From NCBI GenBank assembly GCA_046350355.1, contig JAXMAN010000002.1:496001-560000 (forward strand): a stretch of 64,000 nt of DNA. Reading direction: 5' to 3'. Each line of letters starts with the position of its first letter. The stretch's first letter is position 1. The notes beneath the pieces were generated by a model, which was not told the origin of the DNA, ran no database searches, and saw nothing but the letters and a program-made list of their open reading frames with translations. Origin of the DNA: UBA966 sp046350355 (lineage in GTDB: Bacteria > Planctomycetota > Phycisphaerae > Phycisphaerales > SM1A02). Below are positions 51,522-60,482 of this stretch, piece after piece. The translations under genes and the position numbers were made by a program.

Positions 51522-52972
51522 CCGCGCTCGAGCCGGCGCGCCGCGGCGGCCGGACCGGCCACGCGCCGCGCAGCGCGGTCGTGATCGGCGGCGGGGTGGC
51601 CGGGCTCGCGGCGGCGCTGCGACTCGCCGAGGCCGGCGTCGCGACGACGCTGCTGGAGACGCGGCGCAAGCTCGGCGGGCGCGCGACGAGCTTCGTCGAC
51701 CCGCGCACGGGCGAGGTGCTCGACAACTGCCAGCACGTCCTCATGGGCTGCTGCACGAACCTGCTCGACTTCTACATCCGGCTCGGCGTCGACGGCCTCA
51801 TCGACTGGCACGAGACCGTCTACTGGGCGAACCCGCCGCACGCCCCCGACCGCATGCGCCCGGGCCTGCTGCCCGCGCCGGCGCACTTCACCGGCAGCTT
51901 CGCGGGCATGCGCATGCTCACGCTGGCGCAGAAGCGCGCCGTCGCGCGCGCGATGTGGGCGATGCTGCGCCTGGGCCGCACCGGCCGCGCCGCGTGGGAG
52001 GGGCGCGTCTTCGGCGAATTCCTGCAGCAGACCGCGCAGCCCGCGGAAGTCATCGAACGGTTCTGGAGCCCCGTCGTGGTGAGCGCCTGCAACCTGGACG
52101 TCGACCAGGCGAGCGCGGCGAGCGCGATGCAGGTCTTCCAGGAGGGCTTCCTCGCCAGCCGCGAGGCGCCGCTCATGGGCCTCGCCACCGTCCCGCTCGT
52201 GCGCCTCTACGACCCCGCCGAGCAGGCGATCGCCGCCGCGGGCGGGCGCGTCGTCACCGGCATCAGCGCGCTCTCCATCGCCTCCGACGGGCGCCGCGCG
52301 ACCGCGGTCATCACCGACGACGGCACCTTCGAGGCGGAGATCGTCGTCAGCAGCGTGCCGCCGGACCGGCTGGCCCGGCTGGTCGGTCCGACGATGGTGC
52401 AGGCGGACCGCCGGCTGCAGCGCCTCGACGCCATCGGCACGAGCCCGATCCTGGGCGTGCACCTGCGCTTCCCGAAGCCGGTGATGTTGCTGCCGCACCT
52501 GGTCCTGCCCGGCCGCGGCACGCAGTGGCTCTTCAACAAGAGCGCGCGCGGGCCGGAGCCCGACGGCTCGCAGCACCTGCACGCGGTGATCAGCGCCGCG
52601 CACGCGTGGATGGAGCTGGACGAGGCCGAGATCGCGCGCCGCGTGCTGGAGGACATCCGCTGGGCCCTCCCCGAGGCGCGCGGCGTCGAGCCCCTCTCGG
52701 TGCGCAGCGTCAAGGAGAAGCGCGCGACCTTCGCGTGCGTGCCCGGGCTGGAGAAGCGGCGCCCGACCGCGGCCGCCGACGGCTTCGACCGCGACGGCGG
52801 CGTGCGCAACCTCTACCTCGCGGGCGACTGGACCCGCACCGGCTGGCCCGCGACGATGGAGGGTGCCGTGCGCTCGGGCTACCTGGCCGCGGGCGCGGCG
52901 CTGGGCGAGGACCTGCTCATCCGCGACCTGCCGATGGGGCGCATGGCGCGCGCGCTGGGGCTCGCGCGCTGA
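51518..52972 (+). CDS. hpnE: Hydroxysqualene dehydroxylase (FAD-dependent)
   Basis: 484 residues, overlapping hpnD by 4 bp. FAD-binding VVIGGGVAGLAAALRLAEAG, ETRRKLGGRATSF, the C-terminal YLAGDWTRTGWPATMEGAVRSGYLAA flavin segment, and NCQHVLMGCCTNLLDF typical of HpnE in the phytoene-desaturase-like superfamily. It completes squalene formation. No squalene-hopene cyclase is visible, so the final product (hopanoid or sterol-like) is undetermined. Confidence 0.92.
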   Translation: MTALEPARRGGRTGHAPRSAVVIGGGVAGLAAALRLAEAGVATTLLETRRKLGGRATSFVDPRTGEVLDNCQHVLMGCCTNLLDFYIRLGVDGLIDWHETVYWANPPHAPDRMRPGLLPAPAHFTGSFAGMRMLTLAQKRAVARAMWAMLRLGRTGRAAWEGRVFGEFLQQTAQPAEVIERFWSPVVVSACNLDVDQASAASAMQVFQEGFLASREAPLMGLATVPLVRLYDPAEQAIAAAGGRVVTGISALSIASDGRRATAVITDDGTFEAEIVVSSVPPDRLARLVGPTMVQADRRLQRLDAIGTSPILGVHLRFPKPVMLLPHLVLPGRGTQWLFNKSARGPEPDGSQHLHAVISAAHAWMELDEAEIARRVLEDIRWALPEARGVEPLSVRSVKEKRATFACVPGLEKRRPTAAADGFDRDGGVRNLYLAGDWTRTGWPATMEGAVRSGYLAAGAALGEDLLIRDLPMGRMARALGLAR

Positions 52973-52988
52973 GGGGAGACGCTCCCGC

Positions 52989-54083
52989 ATGGACCACCTG
53001 CCGACGGATCCCGCCGGGCGCACGCGCTGGTTCCTCGAGCGCTGCGAGGCGCTGGGCTTCGCGCGCGCGGGCGTCGCCGCGGCGCGCCCGAGCGCGCACA
53101 CCGCCGCCTACGAGGCGTGGATCGCCGCCGGCAAGCACGGCGAGATGCGCTACCTGGAGCAGGAGGGCCCGCAGCGGCAGGATCCGGGCGCGATCGTCCC
53201 TGGCGCGCGCAGCGTCCTGTGCGTCGCCGACCGCTACGCCGACGGGCGGCGCGACGCGCGCGTCGCGGGGCACGGGCGCATCGCCCGCTACGCGCGCGGC
53301 GAGGACTACCACCAGGTCCTGCGCGCGCGCCTGGAGGCGCTGGCGGGGGAGCTGCGGCGCGCGCATCCGGCGGAGCGCTTTCGCGTCTGCGTCGACACCG
53401 CGCCGCTGCTCGAGCGCGAGCACGCCGCGCGCGCGGGGCTCGGCCGCATCGGCAAGCACACGCTCCTGATCGCGCCCGACGGCCTGGGGTCGTGGACCTC
53501 GCTCGGCGCGATCGTGAGCACGCTGGAGTTCGCGCCGACGCCGGCGCTCGAGCCCGCCGATCCGTGCGCGGGCTGCACGCGCTGCATCGAGGCGTGTCCG
53601 ACGCAGGCGATCGCGCCCTTCAGCGTCGACGGCGCGCGCTGCGTCAGCTACCTGACGATCGAGCACGAGGGCCCGGTCGACCCCGCGCTGGGCGCGCAGG
53701 TGGGCGACTGGGTCTTCGGCTGCGACGCCTGCCAGGAGGCGTGCCCGCACGCGCAGCCCACGCGCCGCTCGCGCCGCGCCGGCGTGCACGAGGCGTACGC
53801 CCCGCACCGCAGCGCCTTCCCGCTGCTGGAGCTGCTCGGGTGGAACCAGCAACGCTGGGAGGCGGCGCGGCTCAACGGCGTGCTCGCGCGCGTCGGTCCG
53901 GCGGGATGGCGGCGCAACGCGGCGCTGGCGTGCATCGGCGCCCTCGCGGATCCCGGTCTGGATGCGGGGCTGCGCGAGGCGCTGCTGGCGCGCCTGCACG
54001 CGCTGGCCGCGTCGATGGATGAACCGCCCGCCGTCCGTCAGGCGGCGCAGCAGGCGATCGATTCCACGCGCGCGGCGCGCTGA
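52989..54083 (+). CDS. queG: Epoxyqueuosine reductase
   Basis: 364 residues. A cobalamin-binding N-terminal domain (GKHGEMRYLE, ARGEDYHQVLR, CVDTAPLLERE) is followed by two [4Fe-4S] sets, CAGCTRCIEACPT and CDACQEACPH, and a helical C-terminal domain (RNAALACIGALADPG). It reduces epoxyqueuosine to queuosine in tRNA, the step after QueA, encoded at 28004-29107. A GGGAG-ACG-CTCCC hairpin lies just before the ATG, 17 nt after hpnE; GGGGAG could serve as ribosome site. Confidence 0.94.
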   Translation: MDHLPTDPAGRTRWFLERCEALGFARAGVAAARPSAHTAAYEAWIAAGKHGEMRYLEQEGPQRQDPGAIVPGARSVLCVADRYADGRRDARVAGHGRIARYARGEDYHQVLRARLEALAGELRRAHPAERFRVCVDTAPLLEREHAARAGLGRIGKHTLLIAPDGLGSWTSLGAIVSTLEFAPTPALEPADPCAGCTRCIEACPTQAIAPFSVDGARCVSYLTIEHEGPVDPALGAQVGDWVFGCDACQEACPHAQPTRRSRRAGVHEAYAPHRSAFPLLELLGWNQQRWEAARLNGVLARVGPAGWRRNAALACIGALADPGLDAGLREALLARLHALAASMDEPPAVRQAAQQAIDSTRAAR

Positions 54084-54084
54084 A

Positions 54085-55638
54085 TCACTTGTTGGGTTCG
54101 TCGCCCGAGGCCGGCTCCGCGGGCTTGCCCGCGGGCGGGGTGGCCGGCGCCGCGCCATCGCCCTCGGGGGCGGCGGCGGGGGCGGCGTTGGGATCGGCGT
54201 TCGGGTCCGCGCTCGCGGCGGGGGCGTCGCCCGCGGGCGCGCTCGCGTCGGGCGCGGGCTCTGCCTTGGGCGCCGGCGTCGAGAGGTCGACGCCCAGCGA
54301 CTGACCGATCGACTCGACCGAGGCGACGATCGCCTTGCCGCTGCCGGCGTCGGTGCCGCCGAGCGCCTCGCGTGCGGCGACGAGCGCGGTCTTCGCCTCG
54401 GCGCGCGCCGCATCCTGCGCGGCGCGGATCTTCTTGGTGGTCTCGGCGTCGGCGCCGGCGGTCATCTGCAGCACCTGCTCGAGCGCGTCGATGCGCAGCG
54501 CGTGCATGCGTGCCTTCGCCAGCGCGACCATCGCCGCGTCGGTGGGCACCTTCGTCGCGAGCGAGCCGCCCTCGAGCGCCTCGGCGATGGACTTCGCCAG
54601 CGGCTCGGCGCGTTCGGTCTGCAGCGTCTCGTACTCCTTCGCGAGCTTGGTCGCGGAGGCGGTGAGCTCCTCGACGCGCTTGCGGGCGGCCTCGCTGCGG
54701 GCACCCGCGCTCTGCTTGGCCTTCTCGGCGGCGTCCAGGCGCGCGCCCAGGAAGGTCTCGCCGGCGGTCGCGTCCTTGATCGCGGCGGAGACGACGGCGA
54801 TCGCGGCGCGCTGCGTCGAGGCGATCATGTCGGCGGTGGCGGCGTCGGTGCGGAGCTGCTGCGCCTCGGCGAGCTTCTCCATCGCCTCCTTGACCAGCGG
54901 GAAGGCCTTCGAGGCGGTGCTCGTCGCGGCCTCGCTGCGCAGCGCCTGCGCCTGCGCGTCGATCGCGCTCGCCTCGGCGGTGCGGGCGGCGACGGTGGCG
55001 TCGAGCTTCTCCAGCTCCGAGGTCGCCGCCTCCGAGACCCCGCGCAGCGTGGTCACGGCGGCGCGGAACTCCTCGAGCGCCTTGCGCGTCGCCTTCAGGC
55101 GCGCCTCGGCGGGCGCGGTGGCGTTGAGCTGGCCGGAGGACTGGATCGAGCGGATGAGCGCCAGGTGGGCGTCGATGTTCTGGGCGACCAGGCCCTGCAG
55201 CTCGGTGACCTGCTCGAGCTCGAGCAGTTCGAGCACGACCGCCTCGCGGCGCAGGCGGGTCGCGAGCTCCTGGCCCTGCTTGCGCTGTGCATCGGTGGCG
55301 CCGGCGCTGGCGGCCTGTCCCGCGAGCGTGCGCAGCTCCTTGGCGGCGTCGGCGGGGCCCAGCAGCGGCGCGCGCAGCTCCTTGGCCTCGCCACCCTCGG
55401 TCGCGGGGAGCGACTTGAAGACCAGGTCGGCGCTCGCGGCGATGCGCGTGGTCAGCGCCTGCGCCTGGCGGCCGATCTGCGCCAGCTTCTGCGCGCCCTG
55501 CTCCGCGGGATCGCGGGCCGGGACGCCGTCGCAGCCCGCGAGCAGGCCGGCGGCGAGCACCGCGGCGACGAGGCTGCCGGAGGCGAGGCGGATCGGGCGC
55601 GTGGCGCGGGCGTGGATCGGGGTCATGGCGCGGGTCAT
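54085..55638 (-). CDS. Lipoprotein with long coiled-coil region, unknown function
   Basis: 517 residues. Lipobox LLAGC (Cys about residue 36) predicts a lipoprotein. Residues about 50-430 are almost entirely Ala/Glu/Lys/Leu-rich heptads, that is long coiled coils; the last 75 residues are a disordered Pro/Ala/Asp tail. No domain is recognised; a periplasmic spacer or peptidoglycan-linked structural role is conceivable. A TATCGT box (55649-55654) precedes the ATG by 10 nt. ATG 55626 is an alternative start. It ends 2 bp from queG (convergent). Confidence 0.7.
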   Translation of the reverse strand: MTRAMTPIHARATRPIRLASGSLVAAVLAAGLLAGCDGVPARDPAEQGAQKLAQIGRQAQALTTRIAASADLVFKSLPATEGGEAKELRAPLLGPADAAKELRTLAGQAASAGATDAQRKQGQELATRLRREAVVLELLELEQVTELQGLVAQNIDAHLALIRSIQSSGQLNATAPAEARLKATRKALEEFRAAVTTLRGVSEAATSELEKLDATVAARTAEASAIDAQAQALRSEAATSTASKAFPLVKEAMEKLAEAQQLRTDAATADMIASTQRAAIAVVSAAIKDATAGETFLGARLDAAEKAKQSAGARSEAARKRVEELTASATKLAKEYETLQTERAEPLAKSIAEALEGGSLATKVPTDAAMVALAKARMHALRIDALEQVLQMTAGADAETTKKIRAAQDAARAEAKTALVAAREALGGTDAGSGKAIVASVESIGQSLGVDLSTPAPKAEPAPDASAPAGDAPAASADPNADPNAAPAAAPEGDGAAPATPPAGKPAEPASGDEPNK

Positions 55639-55662
55639 GGAGAGGGGGACGATACCGCAGGC

Positions 55663-57417
55663 TCAGCGGTCGGGGCCGTCGAGGGTCCGGACGGGCTTGT
55701 CGGGCGCGTCCAGCTTCGGGGGGACGTAGTCCACCGGATAGGTCGGGCGCGGCTGGTACATGCTGCGGATCCACTCGATGGTGTCGGCGTGGAGCTGCGG
55801 GGTCGAGGGGCTGAAGACGGGCTTCCATCCCTTCACGTCGGGGTGGGGGAAGCGGGCCGTCGTGCGGGGCATCGCGTACTGGACCAGGAGGGAGCTCTCC
55901 GGATCCTCGAAGTTCACGACCGGGCGCCCGTCCACCTTGAAGGAGAGGAGGGTCATGAGGTTCGTGTAGCGGATGCGCTCGTCCTTGGCGTTGCCGGTGT
56001 AGAGGAAGAAGCGCCCGCCCTCGACGCCGCCGTGGCAGCGGCTCGTGGCGCAGTTGCCCAGCAGCCAGGAGTTGTGCACGCGCGTGCGGAACTTCGCGAG
56101 CGCGGGCGGGTCCTCGTCCACCTCGATGTACTTGTAGAGGTCGCGCGCGCGCAGGTCGAAGAAGAGGCGCGCGATCTCCTGCGGCGGCTTCGTGTAGAGC
56201 GCGTTGCGCTCCTGCGTCGTCGAGGGGATGAGCGCGCTCGAGGCGTAGCGCAGGATGAGCTGGCGCACGCCTTCCGGGGAGACGGTCATGCGCGGCGGAT
56301 CCGCGAAGTTGATCTCGTAGACGCGGATGAGGTTGACATCCTCGTTGGAGAGGAGGTTCTTCGGCAGGACGTCGCGCAGCTTCGGCGGGCCGCCCGCGGG
56401 GGGCGCGGCGTGCGCGGGTGCCGCAGGCGCGGTCGTCGCGGGCGTTGCGGTCGCCGGCGCGTCGGGGGTGCTCGCGGCGGGCTCGGTCGGCGCCGGAGCG
56501 GGAACGGTCTCGGCGGGCGCGGTGGCCGCGGGCTGCGGCGTCGTGGCGGGCGCGGTGCCGGCGGGCGCGGTGCCGGCAGGCGCCGTCCCCGCGGGCGGCG
56601 CGCCCTTCGCCTGCTTCTCGGCGGCCTCCTTGCGCTTGCGGGCCTCGATGGACTCGTTGAGCTTGATGCGCGCCTCGACGTGGCGCATGAGCGTGCGCGC
56701 GTCGTCGCGGTCGGCGTCGCGCAGCAGCGCCTCGAGCTCCTGGCGCGCATAGATGAACTGCCCCTGGTCGATGAGCCACTTGGCGAGCGCGACGCGGCGC
56801 GTGTGCTCGTCCGGGGCGATCGAGGCCTTCAGCGCGGCGTAGCGCTCCTCGAAGTCGGGCTCGAGGACGACGCGGTAGACGTTTTTGCGCGGCAGCTTGC
56901 CGCTGACGCTGTCGACGCGGAACTCGACGCACTCGAGGTCGTCGCGCAGGATCTCGCCGCGCACGCGGCTGCCGTCGCGCAGCTCGACGACGCCGTACTG
57001 GCCCGGCTGCGGCTTGACGAGCTCGACGATCTCGAGCATCTGCGCCTTGTTGAAGCGGCGGCGTTCGGCGCCGCGCTCGACGACGATCTCCAGCTCGGTC
57101 TCCTCGACGACGTCGCCGCCGAACTCCTTCCAGCGGTCGATGAAGACCCAGACCTGGCGGGCGAGGCCGGCGTGCGCGGCGGGGGAGAGCAGCGGGGTCG
57201 CGGTGGGCGGCGCGGCGGGGGCGCGCGGCGCGGTCGGGGGCGCCTCCGGCTCGGCGGCGGGGGGCGTCGCCGGTGGCGCGTCGGGCGTCGCGGCCGGCGG
57301 CGTCGCGGCGGGCGCGGTCGCCGGCGGCGCCGCGGGCGGCGTGGGCTCGGCCGCGGGGGGCGCGGCCTGGAGCGTCGCCGCCAGCGCCAGATGGAGGATC
57401 GCGAGCATGTCGGGCAT
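55663..57417 (-). CDS. Exported protein with CX4CHG heme-like motif, planctomycete type
   Basis: 584 residues; a second ATG at 57408 has a GACAAT box 7 nt upstream and may be the true start. The signal peptide (MLAILHLALAATLQA) precedes an Ala/Pro-rich linker. About 125-270 is a beta-rich domain (VELRDGSRVRGEIL) followed by a helical region and a second Ala/Pro/Thr linker with repeats of PAGTA. The C-terminal 220 residues contain NSWLLGNCATSRCHGG...FFLY, a CX4CH heme-like motif known from planctomycete cytochrome-like modules. Covalent heme binding in the periplasm is possible but not proven. Function unknown. Confidence 0.7.
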   Translation of the reverse strand: MPDMLAILHLALAATLQAAPPAAEPTPPAAPPATAPAATPPAATPDAPPATPPAAEPEAPPTAPRAPAAPPTATPLLSPAAHAGLARQVWVFIDRWKEFGGDVVEETELEIVVERGAERRRFNKAQMLEIVELVKPQPGQYGVVELRDGSRVRGEILRDDLECVEFRVDSVSGKLPRKNVYRVVLEPDFEERYAALKASIAPDEHTRRVALAKWLIDQGQFIYARQELEALLRDADRDDARTLMRHVEARIKLNESIEARKRKEAAEKQAKGAPPAGTAPAGTAPAGTAPATTPQPAATAPAETVPAPAPTEPAASTPDAPATATPATTAPAAPAHAAPPAGGPPKLRDVLPKNLLSNEDVNLIRVYEINFADPPRMTVSPEGVRQLILRYASSALIPSTTQERNALYTKPPQEIARLFFDLRARDLYKYIEVDEDPPALAKFRTRVHNSWLLGNCATSRCHGGVEGGRFFLYTGNAKDERIRYTNLMTLLSFKVDGRPVVNFEDPESSLLVQYAMPRTTARFPHPDVKGWKPVFSPSTPQLHADTIEWIRSMYQPRPTYPVDYVPPKLDAPDKPVRTLDGPDR

Positions 57418-57581
57418 TGTCGCAGGAACGGTTCGTTCCCGCCTCCGCCGCTGTTGCGGCTCCGGGGCGTTGAGCGCTGGGTGGCCGGAAACTAGGCTCC
57501 GGCGCTCCGGCGCGCGGCCGACCCGCGCGACGGCGTCCCCGCGCGGCCGGTGCGCCGCGCCTTCACCCACAGGAGCCCCCC

Positions 57582-58574
57582 ATGAAGCTTGGCGTCATGT
57601 CCGCCCTCTTTTCCGGCCGCAAGCTCGAGGATGTCTGCCAGGACATCGCGCAGATCGGCCTGGGCGCCATCGAACTGCCCGTGGGCGCGTGGCCCGGCAA
57701 GCCCTACTTCGACCCGCGCAAGGTCCTCGCCAGCGCGAAGGAGCAGGCGCGCATCCGCGACATCCTCCGCTCCAACAACCTGATCCTCTCCGCGCTCGCG
57801 GTGCACGGCAACCCCGTCCATCCGGACAAGGGCGTCGCGAAGCAGCACCACGCGGACTTCCTCGCGGCGGTCGAGCTCGCGCCCAAGCTCGGCACGGACA
57901 TCGTCATCACCTTCAGCGGCTGCCCCGGCGGCTCCAGGAAGGACGCGACGCCCAACTGGGTCACCTGCCCCTGGCCCAACGACTTCCTCGACATCCTGAA
58001 GTACCAGTGGGACTCGGTGCTCGTGCCCTACTGGGCCGCGCAGGCGAAGCTCGCCTCCAAGCGCGGCGTGCGCATCGCATGGGAGCCGCATCCGGGCTTC
58101 TGCGTCTACAACGCGCAGACGCTCATCCAGCTCAGCGAGCGCGCCCAGCGCGCCGCGGGCATCAAGGGCAAGCCGATCCTGGGCGCGAACCTCGATCCCT
58201 CGCACCTCTTCTGGCAGGGGTGCGATCCCGTGCTCGCCGCGCGGGCGCTGGGCGAGGCGGGGCTCCTCTTCCATGTCCACGCCAAGGACACCGAGCTCGA
58301 CCGCCACGAGGGCCCGCTCAACGGCTACCTCGACACGCGTCCGTACTCCGACGTGCAGCACCGCGCGTGGAACTTCCGCACCTGCGGCTGGGGCCACGGC
58401 GACGAGTTCTGGCGCCCCTTCGTGAGCACGCTGCGCCGCTACGGCTACGACCATGTCCTCTCGATCGAGCACGAGGACATGCTCATGTCCATCGACGAGG
58501 GCTTCGAGCGCGCCGTCGCCTTCCTGCTCGAGTGCATCGTCGAGGAGAAGCCCGCGACGCCCTGGTGGACCTGA
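57582..58574 (+). CDS. Sugar phosphate isomerase/epimerase (xylose isomerase-like TIM barrel)
   Basis: 330 residues, AGGAG 7 nt before the ATG. TIM-barrel metal ligands are visible: GIRIAWEPHPGF-type strand (RIAWEPHPG, Glu), NLDPSHLFWQG (Asp, His), HVHAKDTE (His, Asp) and LSIEHEDMLM near the end (Glu). Members interconvert sugars, inositols or related polyols; substrate unknown. It is a single gene divergent from the heme-motif protein. The partial protein at the window start has the same fold. Confidence 0.88.
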   Translation: MKLGVMSALFSGRKLEDVCQDIAQIGLGAIELPVGAWPGKPYFDPRKVLASAKEQARIRDILRSNNLILSALAVHGNPVHPDKGVAKQHHADFLAAVELAPKLGTDIVITFSGCPGGSRKDATPNWVTCPWPNDFLDILKYQWDSVLVPYWAAQAKLASKRGVRIAWEPHPGFCVYNAQTLIQLSERAQRAAGIKGKPILGANLDPSHLFWQGCDPVLAARALGEAGLLFHVHAKDTELDRHEGPLNGYLDTRPYSDVQHRAWNFRTCGWGHGDEFWRPFVSTLRRYGYDHVLSIEHEDMLMSIDEGFERAVAFLLECIVEEKPATPWWT

Positions 58575-58583
58575 CCCGCGCGC

Positions 58584-60389
58584 TCAGTCGAGCGGCGGGT
58601 TCACGCGCACGTCGTTGGGGCGCGAGACCTCGATGGTCCAGCCGACCACGGTGGGCGAGCTCGCCTTCGCCGTCGCCGGGAGCGCGAGGTCCCAGCGCAG
58701 GATGCCCTGCGGCGCGCGCGACTCGAGGTACTGCTTGTCCGTCGAGAGGGCGGGGGCGAGGTCGCTCGTGCGCACCTCGATCTTCTCGTCGCGGCTGACG
58801 GGGCGGCGGTCGTAGAGCTCGAGCGCGATCGCCCGGCCGGTGCCGTTCTCCAGCGCGATGCGGTTCTTCCAGATCGTGCTCCGCGAGCCGCCGAAGAGGC
58901 CGCTGGCGCCGGTCGTGCGTCCGAGCTCCTCGCGGCGCACCACGACCGCCTGGTCGGGTCCGAAGAAGATCCGGAAGGTGTCCTTGGGGGCGACCGAGGG
59001 CATGCGCGACTCGCCGACGAACTCGCCGCCCATGAAGATCTGCGCCTTGCCGGGCAGGAGCTGGAAGGCGCTCTCGTTGGTCATGTCGCCGCGGAGGAAG
59101 ACGCTCTCGGTCACCAGCGGCGCGGCCACGTAGACGTACTTCGACGAGGGCGCGAAGGCGCCGATGCGCGTGCGCTGCTTGGCGCGCGCATCGGAGGGGA
59201 CCGTGACCGCGCGCGGCAGGTCGAAGCTCACGGCGACGCCCGTCTCCTGCACCGCGGCGGGCGCGGAGAGCTCCTCGAGCGCGCGGCGGACCGCGGCGTT
59301 GCCGCGCGGCTCGGGGGCGCCGGAGGAGGCGTCGGCCATCGCCATCGGCGCGGCGGGGGCGGCCTCGGGCGCGATCATGCCCGCGGTCCCCGAGGTCACC
59401 GGCGGCATCGGCTGCACGATGTCGACGTACCAGGGATCGACCGGCGGCGGGGCGCTCGCGCGCGTCGGCTGCGCGGTCGAGAGGGACATGCGCACGCCGT
59501 TCCAGTCCTCGCCGGTGCGCTGCGCGATGAGCGCGTCGTACTCGACGCTCACGCCGCTGCGGTCGGCCTCGGCGCGCACGGCGTAGGAGGGCTCCCAGCC
59601 GGCGTCGCCGACGAGGTAGGTGAGCTCCACCTCGACGGGACCGCCCTCGGGCACGGCGATGGAGACGAGCGCGGCGCGCTCGGTGCGGTCCGCGCCGCCG
59701 CGCGCGGCGAGCTGCGCCTTCGCGGCCTCGAGGTCGTGGCGCAGCGTGCGCTCCTTGTCGTCGAGCTCGCGGCCTGCGGCGAGCAGGCGCAGCTTCTCGG
59801 CGCGCACGAACTCGAGCTGCTTCGCGGCGGCCTCGAGGTCCAGCGGCTGCACCGCGCCGTCCGGGCCGCCCGAGGCGGTCGGGCGCACGCCGATGGCGGC
59901 GGCGATCTTCGCCTGCGCGGCCAGCAGCGCGCGGTCCTGCACGAGCTCCTCGAGCGCGCGCGTCAGCGACTCGACCCGCTCCTGCAGCGCGACGCCCTCG
60001 GGGGTGCCCTCGAAGCGGGCGCGCTCGTTCTGGCTGTACTCGACGCCCAGCAGCTTCGGCGCGGTCTTGCCGGCGCTGTCGCCGCCGCGTCCGACCCGCG
60101 CCTGCAGCGAGGCGGGCTGGACCGAGGCGGGCAGGTTCGGGACGCGGATCGTCCACACGCCCTGGCCGAGCTCGCGGCGGATCGCGCGCGTCACGGCGGC
60201 GCGGCCGGGATAGACGGTGACGGACTCGATCGCGCCGGGGTCGGGCAGCTCGTGCAGCTCGATGACGGGGATCTCGGCGCGTGGCGTTGGGCCGGCGCCC
60301 GGCACCTGCGCGGCGGCGATCGGCGCGATGGCGGCGGTGGCCAGGAGCGCGGCGAGTCCCAGGCGGCGGGCGGGCAGTTGGATCGTCAT
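58584..60389 (-). CDS. DUF4140/DUF4139 (MuiA-like) exported protein, copy 1
   Basis: 601 residues with a signal peptide (ends at AAAQ, about 27). An N-terminal DUF4140-like part (SVTVYPGRAAVTRAIRRELGQG), a coiled coil (about 125-240), then the DUF4139 beta-rich region (VEVELTYLVGDAGWEPSYAVRA; LVTESVFLRGDMTNES; YDRRPVSRDEKIEV). The family is called mucoidy inhibitor A in some annotations, but the molecular role is not known. A paralog follows the same order directly upstream at 60483-62273, so this is a tandem duplication with 93 bp between. Confidence 0.82.
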   Translation of the reverse strand: MTIQLPARRLGLAALLATAAIAPIAAAQVPGAGPTPRAEIPVIELHELPDPGAIESVTVYPGRAAVTRAIRRELGQGVWTIRVPNLPASVQPASLQARVGRGGDSAGKTAPKLLGVEYSQNERARFEGTPEGVALQERVESLTRALEELVQDRALLAAQAKIAAAIGVRPTASGGPDGAVQPLDLEAAAKQLEFVRAEKLRLLAAGRELDDKERTLRHDLEAAKAQLAARGGADRTERAALVSIAVPEGGPVEVELTYLVGDAGWEPSYAVRAEADRSGVSVEYDALIAQRTGEDWNGVRMSLSTAQPTRASAPPPVDPWYVDIVQPMPPVTSGTAGMIAPEAAPAAPMAMADASSGAPEPRGNAAVRRALEELSAPAAVQETGVAVSFDLPRAVTVPSDARAKQRTRIGAFAPSSKYVYVAAPLVTESVFLRGDMTNESAFQLLPGKAQIFMGGEFVGESRMPSVAPKDTFRIFFGPDQAVVVRREELGRTTGASGLFGGSRSTIWKNRIALENGTGRAIALELYDRRPVSRDEKIEVRTSDLAPALSTDKQYLESRAPQGILRWDLALPATAKASSPTVVGWTIEVSRPNDVRVNPPLD

Positions 60390-60482
60390 GGAAGGAGTCC
60401 GGGTTCGAGGCGGTGCGGTCGGGGCGGCGGCGTCGTGCGGGCGTGGGCGCGCGGGCGCGGTGGCGCCGGTGCGCGGTTCATG

